From Demequina aurantiaca (lineage in GTDB: Bacteria; Actinomycetota; Actinomycetes; Actinomycetales; Demequinaceae): a stretch of DNA of 64,000 nucleotides. The position numbers were made by a program, and so were the translations under genes. Positions 53,461-62,604 of the stretch are shown here, one piece after another (position 1 is the first letter of the stretch; every line of letters starts with the position of its first letter). The stretch is from positions 1 through 64,000 of the forward strand of contig NZ_BBRF01000002.1 in the NCBI RefSeq assembly GCF_000975135.1, written 5' to 3'. Below the pieces are notes generated by a model. The model had not been told where the DNA came from and did no database searches. It saw only the letters and a list, made by a program, of their open reading frames with translations.

Positions 53461-54858
53461 ATGACCGGCAACCCGCTGGTCGCCGGACCGGTCTCGATGT
53501 CTACGCCCCTGTCAGGGACGTTTCTGTTGGAGGACTGCGAGTCAATCGCGTCGGGTATTCGCAATGGTGACTGGGTCGAGGGTGGCATGGGAGCCTTTGC
53601 CGCCGTCGCCGATGGGCTTGCCATGGTGGTCGATCCCCTCGGCTCCTTGATCGCGGCCGGGCTCGGCTGGCTCATGGAGCACATGGAGCCGCTCAAGGGC
53701 TGGTTCAACGACCTCACTGGCGACGCAGGCGAAGTCATGGGGTTCGCGGCGACCTGGGAGAACATCGCCAATGAGATGAAGTCCGTGGCCGCCGAGGTCA
53801 CCCGTATCCTCGGCGACCTCGACGATCAGTCGGGTGCGTTCATCGAGACCTACCGCAAATTCCAGTCTGAGGCGTCTGCTCACGTCGCGGCGGCGGGTGT
53901 GCTCGCGGGCGCGATGGGCGTCGGCATGCAAATGGCCTCGACCATCGTGCAGATCGTCCACGACATCACTCGAGACGCACTCTCGCAGATTGTGGGAACG
54001 GCGATCTCCGCCACCGCGACGGCAGTGTTCACGCTGGGGTTTGGTACGCCGTGGGCGGTCAGCCAAGTGGCCACGCGGGCCGCGTCCTTGTCCGCACGGG
54101 TCTCGTCATTCGTCACCAAGTTGCTCCGCACTGTCAAGGCGCTCCTTCCCAAGCTCGACGATGCTGCACGGCTCTTCCGTTCCCTCCAGGACGGTTTGGA
54201 TCGTGCAATCCGCAGCGCAACCGATGGCGCGTCGAGCGCGTCTCGCCACCTTGACGACATTGGGCCTGGATCACCATCCATTCGTCACATGGACGATGTA
54301 CCTCCGGGGCGAACCTACGACGAGGCGGTGAGTGACCGCATTGCTGACGGAACGTGGGAGGACCCCGGGTCGCGTCCATCCTGGGCCAGCACTGCCGAGC
54401 GTGGGGAAACATTCTTTGGCCCTGATGCTCTCCGGTACTACGAGGGCGATGGAGTGACGCTGGGTGCGCCAGGACGTCCAGCTTTTCTCATGCCAGGCGA
54501 GGATGGCGCGCGAATACTGACACATGAGCAGGCAATGATCCAGACTGGTCGAGCGCCGTCGGTGGAGGAGGCGTACGAGAACGGGCGCCAGATTTTCGGG
54601 GTGAATGTGCCGCTTGAAGGGCAAGACCTGCGCGTGCCCACTTTTAATGATGCGAATCTGGATCCGAGCAAACTAGATCCCGCGGACATCAACCCGAATT
54701 TTGTCCCCGGGGGCAATACCGCGCTGAACGACGACGGAGTATTCCGAAGTAATCAAACACGGGAAGCGGTAGTCGACGGCGGGCGCACGATTCCGCCCGG
54801 TAGTTACGTATTCGAGCTACTTCCCGATGGTCAACGAAGATTGGTGAGGCAATTTTGA
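53461..54858 (+). CDS. Putative type VII-secreted polymorphic toxin
   Basis: A 465-residue protein without Sec signal. Residues about 30-150 are helical with WENIANEMKSVAAEV, similar to WXG/LXG secretion regions; 150-215 hold two hydrophobic helices; about 215-285 is a linker. The C-terminal about 180 residues (from RPSWASTAERGETFFGPDALRYY to the end LLPDGQRRLVRQF) look like a separate globular tip that I cannot assign to a known toxin family. The 3' part (from about 54590) is less GC-rich with different codon use, as is common for exchanged toxin tips. The next gene overlaps its stop by 4 nt, as expected for an immunity gene. Toxin identity is inferred from architecture and context. Confidence 0.6.
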   Translation: MTGNPLVAGPVSMSTPLSGTFLLEDCESIASGIRNGDWVEGGMGAFAAVADGLAMVVDPLGSLIAAGLGWLMEHMEPLKGWFNDLTGDAGEVMGFAATWENIANEMKSVAAEVTRILGDLDDQSGAFIETYRKFQSEASAHVAAAGVLAGAMGVGMQMASTIVQIVHDITRDALSQIVGTAISATATAVFTLGFGTPWAVSQVATRAASLSARVSSFVTKLLRTVKALLPKLDDAARLFRSLQDGLDRAIRSATDGASSASRHLDDIGPGSPSIRHMDDVPPGRTYDEAVSDRIADGTWEDPGSRPSWASTAERGETFFGPDALRYYEGDGVTLGAPGRPAFLMPGEDGARILTHEQAMIQTGRAPSVEEAYENGRQIFGVNVPLEGQDLRVPTFNDANLDPSKLDPADINPNFVPGGNTALNDDGVFRSNQTREAVVDGGRTIPPGSYVFELLPDGQRRLVRQF

Positions 54859-55088
54859 TAGCGGCGGATGAGCAGGGAGCCGGTTGCGACGTCTGTCGAC
54901 AAGCCTGGTTTGGTGGTGGAGCGAACAGAACCTGCTTCATTGAGCGTGGCGAGGTCATTCCCTTGCAGATTGCGTTCTTCGAATGCAAGGAGTGTGGATC
55001 GTGGTGGGACTATGCCGCGCTGAGCCGTCCCCGACTCATTTCTGAGAGTGATGCCCGGCGCATTATTGACACAAGGGCTATGCCATGA
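54855..55088 (+). CDS. Small zinc-ribbon-like protein, candidate immunity protein
   Basis: A 77-residue protein from a TTG start overlapping the putative toxin stop (TTGA), ending in an ATGA overlap with the next gene. Two CxxC pairs (GCDVCRQAW and FECKECGSWW) suggest a zinc ribbon. No family is recognised. Tight coupling to the toxin-like gene makes it the first candidate for immunity function. Composition is AT-richer than flanking housekeeping genes. Confidence 0.6.
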   Translation: MIAADEQGAGCDVCRQAWFGGGANRTCFIERGEVIPLQIAFFECKECGSWWDYAALSRPRLISESDARRIIDTRAMP

Positions 55089-55480
55089 CCGCGCCCGAGT
55101 CGACCGTGGCTCTCGAATCCGCCATCGCGTCTGCGCCAACTGATGAACATGGACGTGTGCGGGCGATGCAGGCATTCCTGCGCGCCACGGTGGTATTGCC
55201 CAGTGGCACTGACGTCTCATCATTCGACTCGGTCACACCTGTGATGTTCCCTCCTGGAGGCGAGCAGTGCATTTCTGTGTTTACCAGCGCCGATGCTGCA
55301 GTTTCGGTCGCATCGCGGGCGCCATACATGCTCACGATCAGCGGAACGAGCCTGATCCTCCGTGTGGCGAAGGAGACGTCGATTGCAGTAGCGAGCACCG
55401 CTGGCGTGGTGGTGTTCTCATCCGAGTTGCTTCAGGCAGTGCGTGACGACCTCGCCACGCGGGCGGATAGAGACGCCTAG
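55085..55480 (+). CDS. SseB-like protein
   Basis: A 131-residue protein resembling the SseB N-terminal domain (RVRAMQAFLRATVVLPSG, PVMFPPGGEQCISVFTSADAAVSV). SseB-like proteins occur near type VII secretion genes and polymorphic toxins and may be chaperones or immunity proteins. It overlaps the zinc-ribbon gene by 4 nt and the convergent next gene by 4 nt, closing the cassette. Confidence 0.6.
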   Translation: MTAPESTVALESAIASAPTDEHGRVRAMQAFLRATVVLPSGTDVSSFDSVTPVMFPPGGEQCISVFTSADAAVSVASRAPYMLTISGTSLILRVAKETSIAVASTAGVVVFSSELLQAVRDDLATRADRDA

Positions 55481-56397
55481 GCGGTGGCTCGAATCGCCTG
55501 GCAGGCGTCCACTATTCGTAGCCGCAGGTCCGCCCCGCGCCGCGCAAACTCCCGCTGCATCGTCGCGTATTCGGCCTTGCCCGCGGGCGTCTCGATGGCG
55601 ATCGCCTCGAGCCCGTAGGAGCTGACGTTGTAGGGCGACGCGCGCATGTCCACGCGTCGCACCTCGAGCGCGAGGTCAAAGCAGTCCTGCTGAAGCTCGC
55701 TCGGCACCGCCGGCGACAACTTGAGGCACCACTTGAACAGGTCCATGGTTGCGTGCAGGCACCCGGGCTGCTCGGAGGCCACCTGAGTCTCGCGCGTCAG
55801 TTGCGTCGCGTTGAGCGGCCGCGCCTCGGGGGTGAAGAAGCGAAACGCGTCAAAGTGCGTGCACGCGATGGGGTGCGCCTCGACTACCGCATCTGTGCCC
55901 TCACGCCCCAGCCGTAGGGGGAGCGTGTGGCGGCGGTCAGGATCGCCGGATTTGTAGATCATGGCCCACTCGTGCAGCCCAAAGCACCCGACGTGTAGCG
56001 GCCGCTCGGCGGTGCGCTTCATCAGGTTCTCGACAAAGTCGACGGTGGTGCCGCGCTTCGCCATGAATGCTGCCGCGTCAAAGGTGGTTTCCATTACCCC
56101 GGCGGCCGATGCCTGGGTGCGGTACCACTTCCATCTCGCCTGGGCATCGGCCTCCTGGAGCACGATGCCGGGGCCGGGGTGCCAACGCCGCAATTGGGAA
56201 GGCTTGGTCGAGTTGTATTCGTAGAGAAAGTCCTCGACAGCGTGGGACTCGCCGGCGTCGCGGCGCTCGCGATGGCCGCAGGTGGCAGCGTCGACCCGGG
56301 CGTGAAATAAGTCTTGCAACGGCTCCCACTTGGCCCGGGACAGGACGCGCGGCGCATCTGACACGACCGTGGCATCGGCGGCAATAGGGGAGTGCAT
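55477..56397 (-). CDS. Conserved actinobacterial protein (often labelled 3-methyladenine DNA glycosylase)
   Basis: A 306-residue protein with the conserved segments HAVEDFLYEYNSTKPSQLRRW, HPGPGIVL, VGCFGLHEWAMIYK and THFDAFRFFTPEARPLN. Proteins of this type are frequently annotated as 3-methyladenine DNA glycosylase, but I see no helix-hairpin-helix or other glycosylase hallmark, so I treat function as unknown. The start at 56397 leaves a 4-nt gap after the upstream acyltransferase gene on the same strand. Confidence 0.75.
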   Translation of the reverse strand: MHSPIAADATVVSDAPRVLSRAKWEPLQDLFHARVDAATCGHRERRDAGESHAVEDFLYEYNSTKPSQLRRWHPGPGIVLQEADAQARWKWYRTQASAAGVMETTFDAAAFMAKRGTTVDFVENLMKRTAERPLHVGCFGLHEWAMIYKSGDPDRRHTLPLRLGREGTDAVVEAHPIACTHFDAFRFFTPEARPLNATQLTRETQVASEQPGCLHATMDLFKWCLKLSPAVPSELQQDCFDLALEVRRVDMRASPYNVSSYGLEAIAIETPAGKAEYATMQREFARRGADLRLRIVDACQAIRATA

Positions 56398-56401
56398 GCC
56401 C

Positions 56402-57475
56402 CTATTGTCTCGCGACGGGCTGGCGATCTGATCCGGCGGCGCCGTCGCCAACCACGGCATTGGCCGCGGCCATGGATGAGACGGACAGGAGCTTCTCGAG
56501 AGGCCCTTGACCCACCAGCCATCGCCATAGCGAAGCGAAGAGGATTGCGCTCAGACACAGCACCACGTAGGCCACGTTGGTGGCCTCGTAGACGATCTCG
56601 TCGCCCACGGCAGAGATCACGATGAGGTGTGCGACGTATAGCGTCAGGGCCATAGATCCGGTGGCAATGAGTGGCCACATCACGGGTCGCGCGACCTGAG
56701 CCAGCCACAGGCACACGGCAATCACGAGGCTCGCCGACGCCAGGTTTCCCGCCATCTCGAGCGGCGAGTAGCTGTGCGCTTCGGTGGACAGCCACAGAGA
56801 GTCATGCGTCGTCGTGCCCCCCGCACGTGCCGAGATCACCGCTGCGATCACCAGGCCCGCCACGCCCGCTAATCCCAGCACCACTTGCGTGCGCCGTGTC
56901 GCCAGTGGCAGTCGTCCGATCGCCATGCCCGCCAAGATGTAACCCATCCAGCTAATAGCGGGGTAGTGCTCGGACCACAGAGTGCCCACCACGGGAAGGT
57001 CATGCAGGCCAACATTGCCGGCTCCGGTGGCCGCCGTTCTGACGGCTAGTTGTCCCACCAGCACGCAGACCGCAGCGCCCACCCACAGCCACCGTGCCTG
57101 CCAGCGGAAGGCCACGAGGGACAGCAGGAACATCACTCCGAGGTTGGTCAGAATCACGATGACGGGCGTGCCGAGCTCGGAGAGCACGAGCCCAAGCACG
57201 ATCAGGATGATGGCCCGCACCGCGACGCGCCAGCGCGTATGAAGGACGGCCGATGCTGGGGCCAGGTCTCCCGTCACCCCGGCCTTGCGCGTGAGCATCA
57301 GGGAGATGGAGACGCCGGCCAGGATGGCAAACAGTGCCGAGGGTCGACCGTGGGAGACGGTCAGCCACGCCCAGCCGTTCTCGCCCTTGTCATCGCCCAC
57401 ATGGGCTCCGAACATTCCGAGGATCGCGAGGGCGCGCGCGACGTCGAGTCCCTCGATGCGTGCGGGTCGTGGCAT
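56402..57475 (-). CDS. DUF1624/heparan-alpha-glucosaminide N-acetyltransferase-like membrane protein
   Basis: A 357-residue membrane protein with about ten membrane segments. The start RIEGLDVARALAILGMFGAHV and the internal GRPSALFAILAGVSISLM match the DUF1624/DUF418 group of membrane acyltransferases. Substrate unknown. Same strand and near-contiguous with the downstream gene at 55477-56397. Divergent from the fumarylacetoacetate hydrolase-family gene. Confidence 0.8.
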   Translation of the reverse strand: MPRPARIEGLDVARALAILGMFGAHVGDDKGENGWAWLTVSHGRPSALFAILAGVSISLMLTRKAGVTGDLAPASAVLHTRWRVAVRAIILIVLGLVLSELGTPVIVILTNLGVMFLLSLVAFRWQARWLWVGAAVCVLVGQLAVRTAATGAGNVGLHDLPVVGTLWSEHYPAISWMGYILAGMAIGRLPLATRRTQVVLGLAGVAGLVIAAVISARAGGTTTHDSLWLSTEAHSYSPLEMAGNLASASLVIAVCLWLAQVARPVMWPLIATGSMALTLYVAHLIVISAVGDEIVYEATNVAYVVLCLSAILFASLWRWLVGQGPLEKLLSVSSMAAANAVVGDGAAGSDRQPVARQ

Positions 57476-57540
57476 GACGACATCGTAGGCGTGCGTGGTG
57501 CCCCACGCCGTGCGCCGCGTGACCGGTTAGGCTGGGAGGC

Positions 57541-58329
57541 ATGCGCATCGCCAGATTCACGACCGGAGAAGAGCCCCGCTACGCCATGGTGGACGGTGAT
57601 CCGGGCGCCGAGGAATTGGTGGTGCTGACCGGCGACCCGATGTACACGCCGGGCACAGTCACAGGGGAGCGGATCCCGCTCACCGACGACGTTCGCCTGC
57701 TGGCGCCCGTCATTCCCCGCTCCAAGATCGTGTGCCTCGGGAAGAACTACGCGGCCCACGCCAAGGAGATTCCTGCGCGTGGCCCCGCCTCCGACGTGCC
57801 GATCCTGTTCCTCAAGCCCAACACCGCGGTTATTGGGCCGGACGACCCCATCGTGCTGCCGTCGTACAGCCAGGACGTCCAGATGGAGGCCGAGCTCGCG
57901 ATCGTCATTGGTCGTGTCGCGAAGGAGGTCTCCGTGGAGAACGCCGAGCAGTACATCTACGGATATACCTGTGCGAACGACGTGACGGCGCGTGACCTGC
58001 AGCGTCAGGAAGACCAGTGGTTTCGGGCCAAGGCCTTCGACACCTCGCTGCCCCTGGGGCCGTGGATCGAGACTGACCTTGCGCACGACGACGTGGAGAT
58101 TTCGTCGCGCTTGAACGGCAATGTGTGTCAGAGCGGAAACTCACGCGACATGATTCTCGACGTCGCTGGCGCGGTGTCGATGATCAGCGAGATCGTCACG
58201 CTGTTGCCCGGCGACATCATCCTGACCGGCACCCCCTCCGGCGTCACCACGATGAATCACGGCGATGTGGTGGAGATCGACATCGAGGACATTGGTGTGC
58301 TGCGCAACCCGGTCCTGCGTCGCGGCTAA
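57541..58329 (+). CDS. Fumarylacetoacetate hydrolase-family protein
   Basis: A 262-residue FAH-fold enzyme. It has KIVCLGKNYAAHAKE, PILFLKPNTAVIGP, the metal-binding Glu pair in DVQMEAELAIVIG and the GDIILTGTPSGV motif. Family members act as hydrolases, decarboxylases or oxaloacetate tautomerases/decarboxylases; the substrate is not decided by the sequence. It precedes gltX by 86 nt containing a short GGTGG/CCACC stem. Confidence 0.88.
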   Translation: MRIARFTTGEEPRYAMVDGDPGAEELVVLTGDPMYTPGTVTGERIPLTDDVRLLAPVIPRSKIVCLGKNYAAHAKEIPARGPASDVPILFLKPNTAVIGPDDPIVLPSYSQDVQMEAELAIVIGRVAKEVSVENAEQYIYGYTCANDVTARDLQRQEDQWFRAKAFDTSLPLGPWIETDLAHDDVEISSRLNGNVCQSGNSRDMILDVAGAVSMISEIVTLLPGDIILTGTPSGVTTMNHGDVVEIDIEDIGVLRNPVLRRG

Positions 58330-58415
58330 CAGTCTGTCGGAGGTGGTCGTCGCCCCGAGCGGGCCACCTTCAGATTCCCCATCAACTTTGAGTAGTAGTT
58401 CCTTAGGAAGGCCCC

Positions 58416-59897
58416 ATGAGCAACGTTCGAGTCCGATTCTGCCCGTCTCCTACCGGCGTCCCGCACGTCGGCCTGATCCGCACGGCGCTGTTCAACTGGG
58501 CCTACGCGCGCCACACCGGCGGCGACTTCGTATTCCGCATCGAGGACACTGACGCCTCGCGCGACTCTCAGGAGAGTTACGAGCAGCTCCTCGACGCGAT
58601 GCGTTGGTTGGGCCTGAACTGGGATGAGGGCCCCGAGGTGGGCGGCGAGCATGGCCCCTACCGCCAGAGCGAGCGCCGCGAACTCCACATGGACGTCGCG
58701 CGCAAGTTGCTCGAAGGCGGCTACGCGTACGAGGCATTCTCCACCGCGGAGGAGGTTGACGCTCGCCACGAGGCCGCCGGCACCCACAAGGCGCTGGGCT
58801 ACGACGGCTTTGACCGAGACCTGACGGAGGAGCAGAAGGCGGCCTACCGCGCCGAAGGTCGCGTGCCTGTGATTCGCATGCGCATGCCCGACGAGGACAT
58901 CACCTTCACCGACCTTATTCGTGGCGAGGTGACGTTCCCCGCCGGCTCCATCCCTGATTACGTCATTGTGCGTGGCACCGGCGACCCGCTTTACACACTG
59001 GTCAATCCCGTCGACGATGCCCTGATGAAGATCACGCACGTGCTTCGCGGCGAGGACCTGCTCAGCTCTACCCCGCGCCAGATTGTCCTGTACCGCGCCA
59101 TGGTCGAGCTCGGTATCGCGGACCTCGTCCCTGACTTCGCTCACATGCCCATGGTCACGGGCGAGGGCAACAAGAAGCTGTCCAAGCGCGCTCCTGAGTC
59201 CAACCTATTCCTGCACCGCGAGCGCGGCTTCCTGCCCGAAGGCCTGCTCAACTACCTCTCGCTCCTGGGCTGGAGCATCGGCCCCGACCGCGACGTGTTT
59301 ACAGTCGAGGAACTCGTCGAGGCCTTCGACATCGCGGACGTGAACCCCAACCCCTCGCGGTTCGACCTTAAGAAGGCCGAGGCCATCAACGCCGAGCACA
59401 TGCGCCTGCTGCCCGTGAATGACTTTGTGGAGCGTGTGGTGCCGTACCTGCACGCCGAGGGCTTGGTGTCCTCACCCGACGCCCACGCACTGACTCCGCA
59501 CGAGGAGTCCACCCTTGCGGTCGCTGCACCCCTGGTGCAGACCCGTATGAGGCTCTTGGGTGAGGCGCCCGGCATGCTGGGCTTCCTGTTTATTGCGGAC
59601 GATGCAGTGGTAGTCGAGGACGCAGCACGCGCCAAACTCCCGGAGAACTCGGCAGCTATCCTTGATCGCGCAATCGCGGAACTTGAGGCGCTGCCGGACT
59701 TCACCCCCGAGGCGCAGCAGACGGCGCTGACCGCGGCGCTGATCGACGAGATGGAGATCAAGCCACGTCTCGCCTATGGCCCGTTGCGCGTAGCGATCAC
59801 TGGACGCCTCGTATCGCCGCCGCTGTTCGAGTCCATGGAGATCCTGGGTCAGGACCAGTCGCTGACTCGCCTGCGGGCCTTGCGCGCGTCGCTCTAA
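58416..59897 (+). CDS. gltX: Glutamyl-tRNA synthetase
   Basis: A 493-residue class I synthetase. The HIGH motif appears as PTGVPHVGL and KMSKS as KLSKR; the tRNA-binding C-terminal helical region is complete. A good ribosome-binding site (AGGAAGG) precedes the ATG. tRNA-Gln and tRNA-Glu genes lie 0.9-1.1 kb downstream. In most actinobacteria this enzyme also charges tRNA-Gln with Glu for later amidation by GatCAB. Confidence 0.95.
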   Translation: MSNVRVRFCPSPTGVPHVGLIRTALFNWAYARHTGGDFVFRIEDTDASRDSQESYEQLLDAMRWLGLNWDEGPEVGGEHGPYRQSERRELHMDVARKLLEGGYAYEAFSTAEEVDARHEAAGTHKALGYDGFDRDLTEEQKAAYRAEGRVPVIRMRMPDEDITFTDLIRGEVTFPAGSIPDYVIVRGTGDPLYTLVNPVDDALMKITHVLRGEDLLSSTPRQIVLYRAMVELGIADLVPDFAHMPMVTGEGNKKLSKRAPESNLFLHRERGFLPEGLLNYLSLLGWSIGPDRDVFTVEELVEAFDIADVNPNPSRFDLKKAEAINAEHMRLLPVNDFVERVVPYLHAEGLVSSPDAHALTPHEESTLAVAAPLVQTRMRLLGEAPGMLGFLFIADDAVVVEDAARAKLPENSAAILDRAIAELEALPDFTPEAQQTALTAALIDEMEIKPRLAYGPLRVAITGRLVSPPLFESMEILGQDQSLTRLRALRASL

Positions 59898-59906
59898 CGG
59901 GCCTCC

Positions 59907-60671
59907 ATGGGTTCCCGGGCGGGCGCGACGGTCCACGCCGTCCTGTTTGACGTCGACGACACGCTCGTGGACACGAAGGGGGCGTTTCGGCACGCCCTCA
60001 CGACGGTCGCGGCCGAGTACCTTGCGGCCGATGCTTCACTCGCCGACGTCGCGACGTTTTGGCGCGCGGACAGGCACGGCTACTACCGCGCCCATACCCG
60101 TGGCGAGATGGATCACCGCGAGCAGCGCATGCGGCGCGCGAACGATCTTCACGCGGAGTTTGGAGGGGCGCTCATGAGTGACGCCGCATATGACGCGTGG
60201 GACGTGGTCTTCGAGCAGGGTTTCCAGGACGGCTGGCGCGCGTTCGACGACGCGCACGCGTGCTTGGACTCCCTCGACGAGGCCGGCATTCCCTATGGTG
60301 CGCTCAGCAACGCGCGCTTTGACTACCAGAGCCTCAAACTCGCGACCGTGGGATTAGAACGAGTGCCGATGCTCGTGGGGGTCGACACCCTGGGTTTCGG
60401 CAAGCCCGACCCTCGAGTATTTGAACTCGCGGCCGAGCGACTCGGGTCCGTGCCGTCCGGGACCGCGTACATCGGAGACGAGCTCGACATCGACGCTATC
60501 GCGGCCACGCGCGCCGGGCTCAGCGGCTATTGGCTCGACCGGTGGGGTGGCACCGATGCTCGGTCTGATCAGGGCGCCGACGGGGGCAAATCAGAGGCGA
60601 CCCAGGACGGATTGACGGTGCCACGGGTGGCAACTTTGCGTAAGTTTTCGGCCAGTATTGGCGCTCACTAG
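59907..60671 (+). CDS. HAD-superfamily hydrolase
   Basis: A 254-residue HAD phosphatase with motif I DVDDTLVDT, motif II near GALSNAR and motif IV GDELDIDA. A helical cap domain of about 80 residues lies between. Substrate unknown. It begins 9 nt after gltX and may be co-transcribed. The 13-mer CCACAGCATCGGC follows almost directly after its stop. Confidence 0.9.
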   Translation: MGSRAGATVHAVLFDVDDTLVDTKGAFRHALTTVAAEYLAADASLADVATFWRADRHGYYRAHTRGEMDHREQRMRRANDLHAEFGGALMSDAAYDAWDVVFEQGFQDGWRAFDDAHACLDSLDEAGIPYGALSNARFDYQSLKLATVGLERVPMLVGVDTLGFGKPDPRVFELAAERLGSVPSGTAYIGDELDIDAIAATRAGLSGYWLDRWGGTDARSDQGADGGKSEATQDGLTVPRVATLRKFSASIGAH

Positions 60672-60752
60672 GCCACAGCATCGGCGCCGGTTTTGGATGG
60701 GGCGCAGAACAGGCTAAAGTAGTGCCTCGGTCCAGCCTTCGGGTGAGGCCAT

Positions 60753-60827
60753 TGGGGTATGGTGTAATTGGCAGCACGAGTGATTCTGGTTCATTTAGTC
60801 TAGGTTCGAGTCCTGGTACCCCAGCCA
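60753..60827 (+). tRNA. tRNA-Gln (anticodon CTG)
   Basis: A 75-nt cloverleaf with acceptor TGGGGTA/TACCCCA, discriminator G and encoded CCA; T-loop GGTTCGAGTCC. The anticodon loop is TTCTGGT, giving CTG. The promoter TTGGAT (about 60694) and TAAAGT about 16 nt downstream lie upstream, and a terminator follows. Confidence 0.93.
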
Positions 60828-60834
60828 ACAAGAT

Positions 60835-60857
60835 GGCCCGCTTCGGTGGGTCTTTTT
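60835..60857 (+). terminator. Rho-independent terminator after tRNA-Gln
   Basis: GGCCCGC-TTCG-GTGGGTC stem-loop (two G-U pairs, stable TTCG loop) followed by TTTTT, 7 nt after the tRNA CCA end. Confidence 0.85.
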
Positions 60858-60940
60858 GCTGGCCCAACGATTGGCGCGATATGCCAGCCGTAGGGTAAAG
60901 TTTGTTTTCGCATTCACCGCATAGTTGCGTGAATCGCTAG

Positions 60941-61016
60941 GGCCCCGTTGTGTAGCGGCCTAGCACGCCGCCCTCTCACGGCGGTAGCGCGGGTTCGAAT
61001 CCCGTCGGGGCTACCA
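60941..61016 (+). tRNA. tRNA-Glu (anticodon CTC)
   Basis: A 76-nt cloverleaf with acceptor GGCCCCG/CGGGGCT, discriminator A and encoded CCA; anticodon stem-loop GCCGCCCTCTCACGGCGG gives CTC; T-arm GCGGGTTCGAATCCCGT. A -10-like TAAAGT lies upstream (about 60896), as for the tRNA-Gln gene, so the two are probably transcribed separately. Confidence 0.94.
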
Positions 61017-61021
61017 AAATT

Positions 61022-61053
61022 CTCCTCACCGCAATCGCGGTGGGGAGTTTTTT
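61022..61053 (+). terminator. Rho-independent terminator after tRNA-Glu
   Basis: An 11-bp stem CTCCTCACCGC / GCGGTGGGGAG (one G-U pair) with loop AATC followed by six T. Confidence 0.92.
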
Positions 61054-61091
61054 ATTGCCCACATGACCCGAGGTGTCCCAGCGCAAGCTCG

Positions 61092-61592
61092 CTACGCGAG
61101 GTCGTCGATCGTTGCGAGGCGCGACGTCCACAGTGTGATGAGTTCCCGTGGCGGCACACCACAGGCGGGGTCCTCGGCGGTGACCCGCGCGCGACGGTTC
61201 GCGACGGCGTCGTAGACGCGGTTTCGCCAGGAACGGGGGACGATGCGCGCAACCACTGCCGCTCGCCACGGCCAGCCCAGTCCGCGCAGGATGGTGATGA
61301 CCGCGTCGGACTTGGTGAGCACGTGGCCTACGTTGCCTTGCACCGCGGCCCAATCAACACCAGCGCCCCCATCAACGCCAGCGGCGTCGTCGGAAGATGA
61401 TGTGCTATCCCACAGGACGATCGTCGAGGCCCCGATGTCGGCGGGCAGCCCCGCACGCCTGATCACCTCGCGCCCCACCTCGCCAGCGGATCCCGCAATG
61501 AGGAAGGCGCCACCGTGGTCGTGGCGAATCAACCACGAGACGAACCCATTGCACAGGCCGCACTCTCCGTCGAAGACCACGATTCGTGCCAT
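61092..61592 (-). CDS. DUF393 thiol-disulfide oxidoreductase-like protein (DCC family)
   Basis: A 166-residue DCC/DUF393 protein. The CxxC motif FDGECGLCNGFV lies at residues 8-19, and YDAVANRR occurs near the C-terminus. Family members have a thioredoxin-like fold and are predicted redox proteins. Minus strand, single gene. Confidence 0.88.
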   Translation of the reverse strand: MARIVVFDGECGLCNGFVSWLIRHDHGGAFLIAGSAGEVGREVIRRAGLPADIGASTIVLWDSTSSSDDAAGVDGGAGVDWAAVQGNVGHVLTKSDAVITILRGLGWPWRAAVVARIVPRSWRNRVYDAVANRRARVTAEDPACGVPPRELITLWTSRLATIDDLA

Positions 61593-61682
61593 GCCCCCAG
61601 TCTAGGGCGGGATCGCTGATTGGCATTTACCTGGTATTTCGCTAAGGTCGAGGGGATTCCATCGATGCTCCGGGGGCGTGCC

Positions 61683-62315
61683 ATGCGCATGAGACGCGAT
61701 CACAATAGTCGAGGCGACGAGGGCTGCACGAAACGCTCGGACGAGCCACGGGCCAACTCCGGTGCTTTCGTAACGATGGGCATCGCGACCGCCTTGATTC
61801 TCGCGGGGTGTACGACCCCTGACTCCGGGCCGGAGACGGCTCCCGCCCACCCGTTGGCCGGGGAGACGACCTCGTCCCGCGCGACGCCCCCGGCCTCAGC
61901 ATCGTCCGCGCGCCCTGAACTGTCCGCAAGCGAGACGCCGGCACCTTCCGCCTCGGCCGACGCCCCAAGGGTGATGGAGGTGGGGGACTGTCTCAACAAA
62001 GTGGCAGTGGATGAGCTGGGGTTGCCCGTCCCCGAGTACATCGATTGCGCCAAGCCTCACATGTTTGAGGTGACGGCGATCGTCGACGTTGCGAAGGGCG
62101 AGGCGGCGTTCAATTTTGAAGCCATCGATGACGCCCGCAAGGCCCGCTGCCGTGCTGAGTACGAGTCGTACACCGGCCGAGATTCGCGTGAGGCGGGCAA
62201 TGCGTTTGGGTGGGATCAGCTCACCGAGGTGGCTTGGGACGCGGGCGCGACAGCCTACCCCTGCTACGCGACGGCTCCCGGGTTCGCGGATCTCGTGGGG
62301 TCGGTTGCGTCGTAG
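61683..62315 (+). CDS. Septum-formation-type lipoprotein
   Basis: A protein of about 210 residues with a lipobox (LILAGC) after a hydrophobic stretch, a Pro/Ser/Ala-rich linker, and a C-terminal domain with paired cysteines (EVGDCLN, IDCAKPHMFEV, KARCRAEYESYTGR, AYPCYATAP) typical of the Septum_form family of actinobacterial envelope proteins. The start is uncertain: ATG 61683 or 61689 give a long n-region, and ATG 61776 a very short one lacking positive charge. Membrane-anchored on the outside; function unknown. Confidence 0.75.
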   Translation: MRMRRDHNSRGDEGCTKRSDEPRANSGAFVTMGIATALILAGCTTPDSGPETAPAHPLAGETTSSRATPPASASSARPELSASETPAPSASADAPRVMEVGDCLNKVAVDELGLPVPEYIDCAKPHMFEVTAIVDVAKGEAAFNFEAIDDARKARCRAEYESYTGRDSREAGNAFGWDQLTEVAWDAGATAYPCYATAPGFADLVGSVAS

Positions 62316-62422
62316 CGCCACGTAGACGCGCCCTTTAGTTGCCCTCGCCATAGAAACAATCGGGTCCCTTTTGAGTATTTTGCGGCCAGGTGAGACATGA
62401 ATCACATCATCTAGATGGGGTC

Positions 62423-62451
62423 TTTACGTCGTAGTTAACGCTCACTATGGT
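62423..62451 (+). promoter_or_regulatory. Probable promoter of the Roadblock/GTPase operon
   Basis: TTTACG (62423-62428) and TATGGT (62446-62451) with a 17-nt spacer. The expected start near 62458 leaves an unusually long 5' UTR of about 145 nt for this window. Confidence 0.55.
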
Positions 62452-62543
62452 GGTCTACGCGGGAACTGAGGGGTTCTCGCCAATCCGCACGATTCACTGA
62501 GACGAACACCGTCCGGGGACGTGTCAACGAAACCCACGCCAGT

Positions 62544-62563
62544 GAAGGCAGACCCTTGCCTTC
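62544..62563 (+). other. Hairpin in the long 5' UTR of the Roadblock operon
   Basis: GAAGGCA and TGCCTTC form a perfect 7-bp stem with a 6-nt loop, 41 nt before the start codon. No T tract follows. The rest of 62316-62604 shows no gene. Confidence 0.5.
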
Positions 62564-62604
62564 GACTTTGTTATGCGTGCCAACTTATAGATTGAGGAAC
62601 TCTT

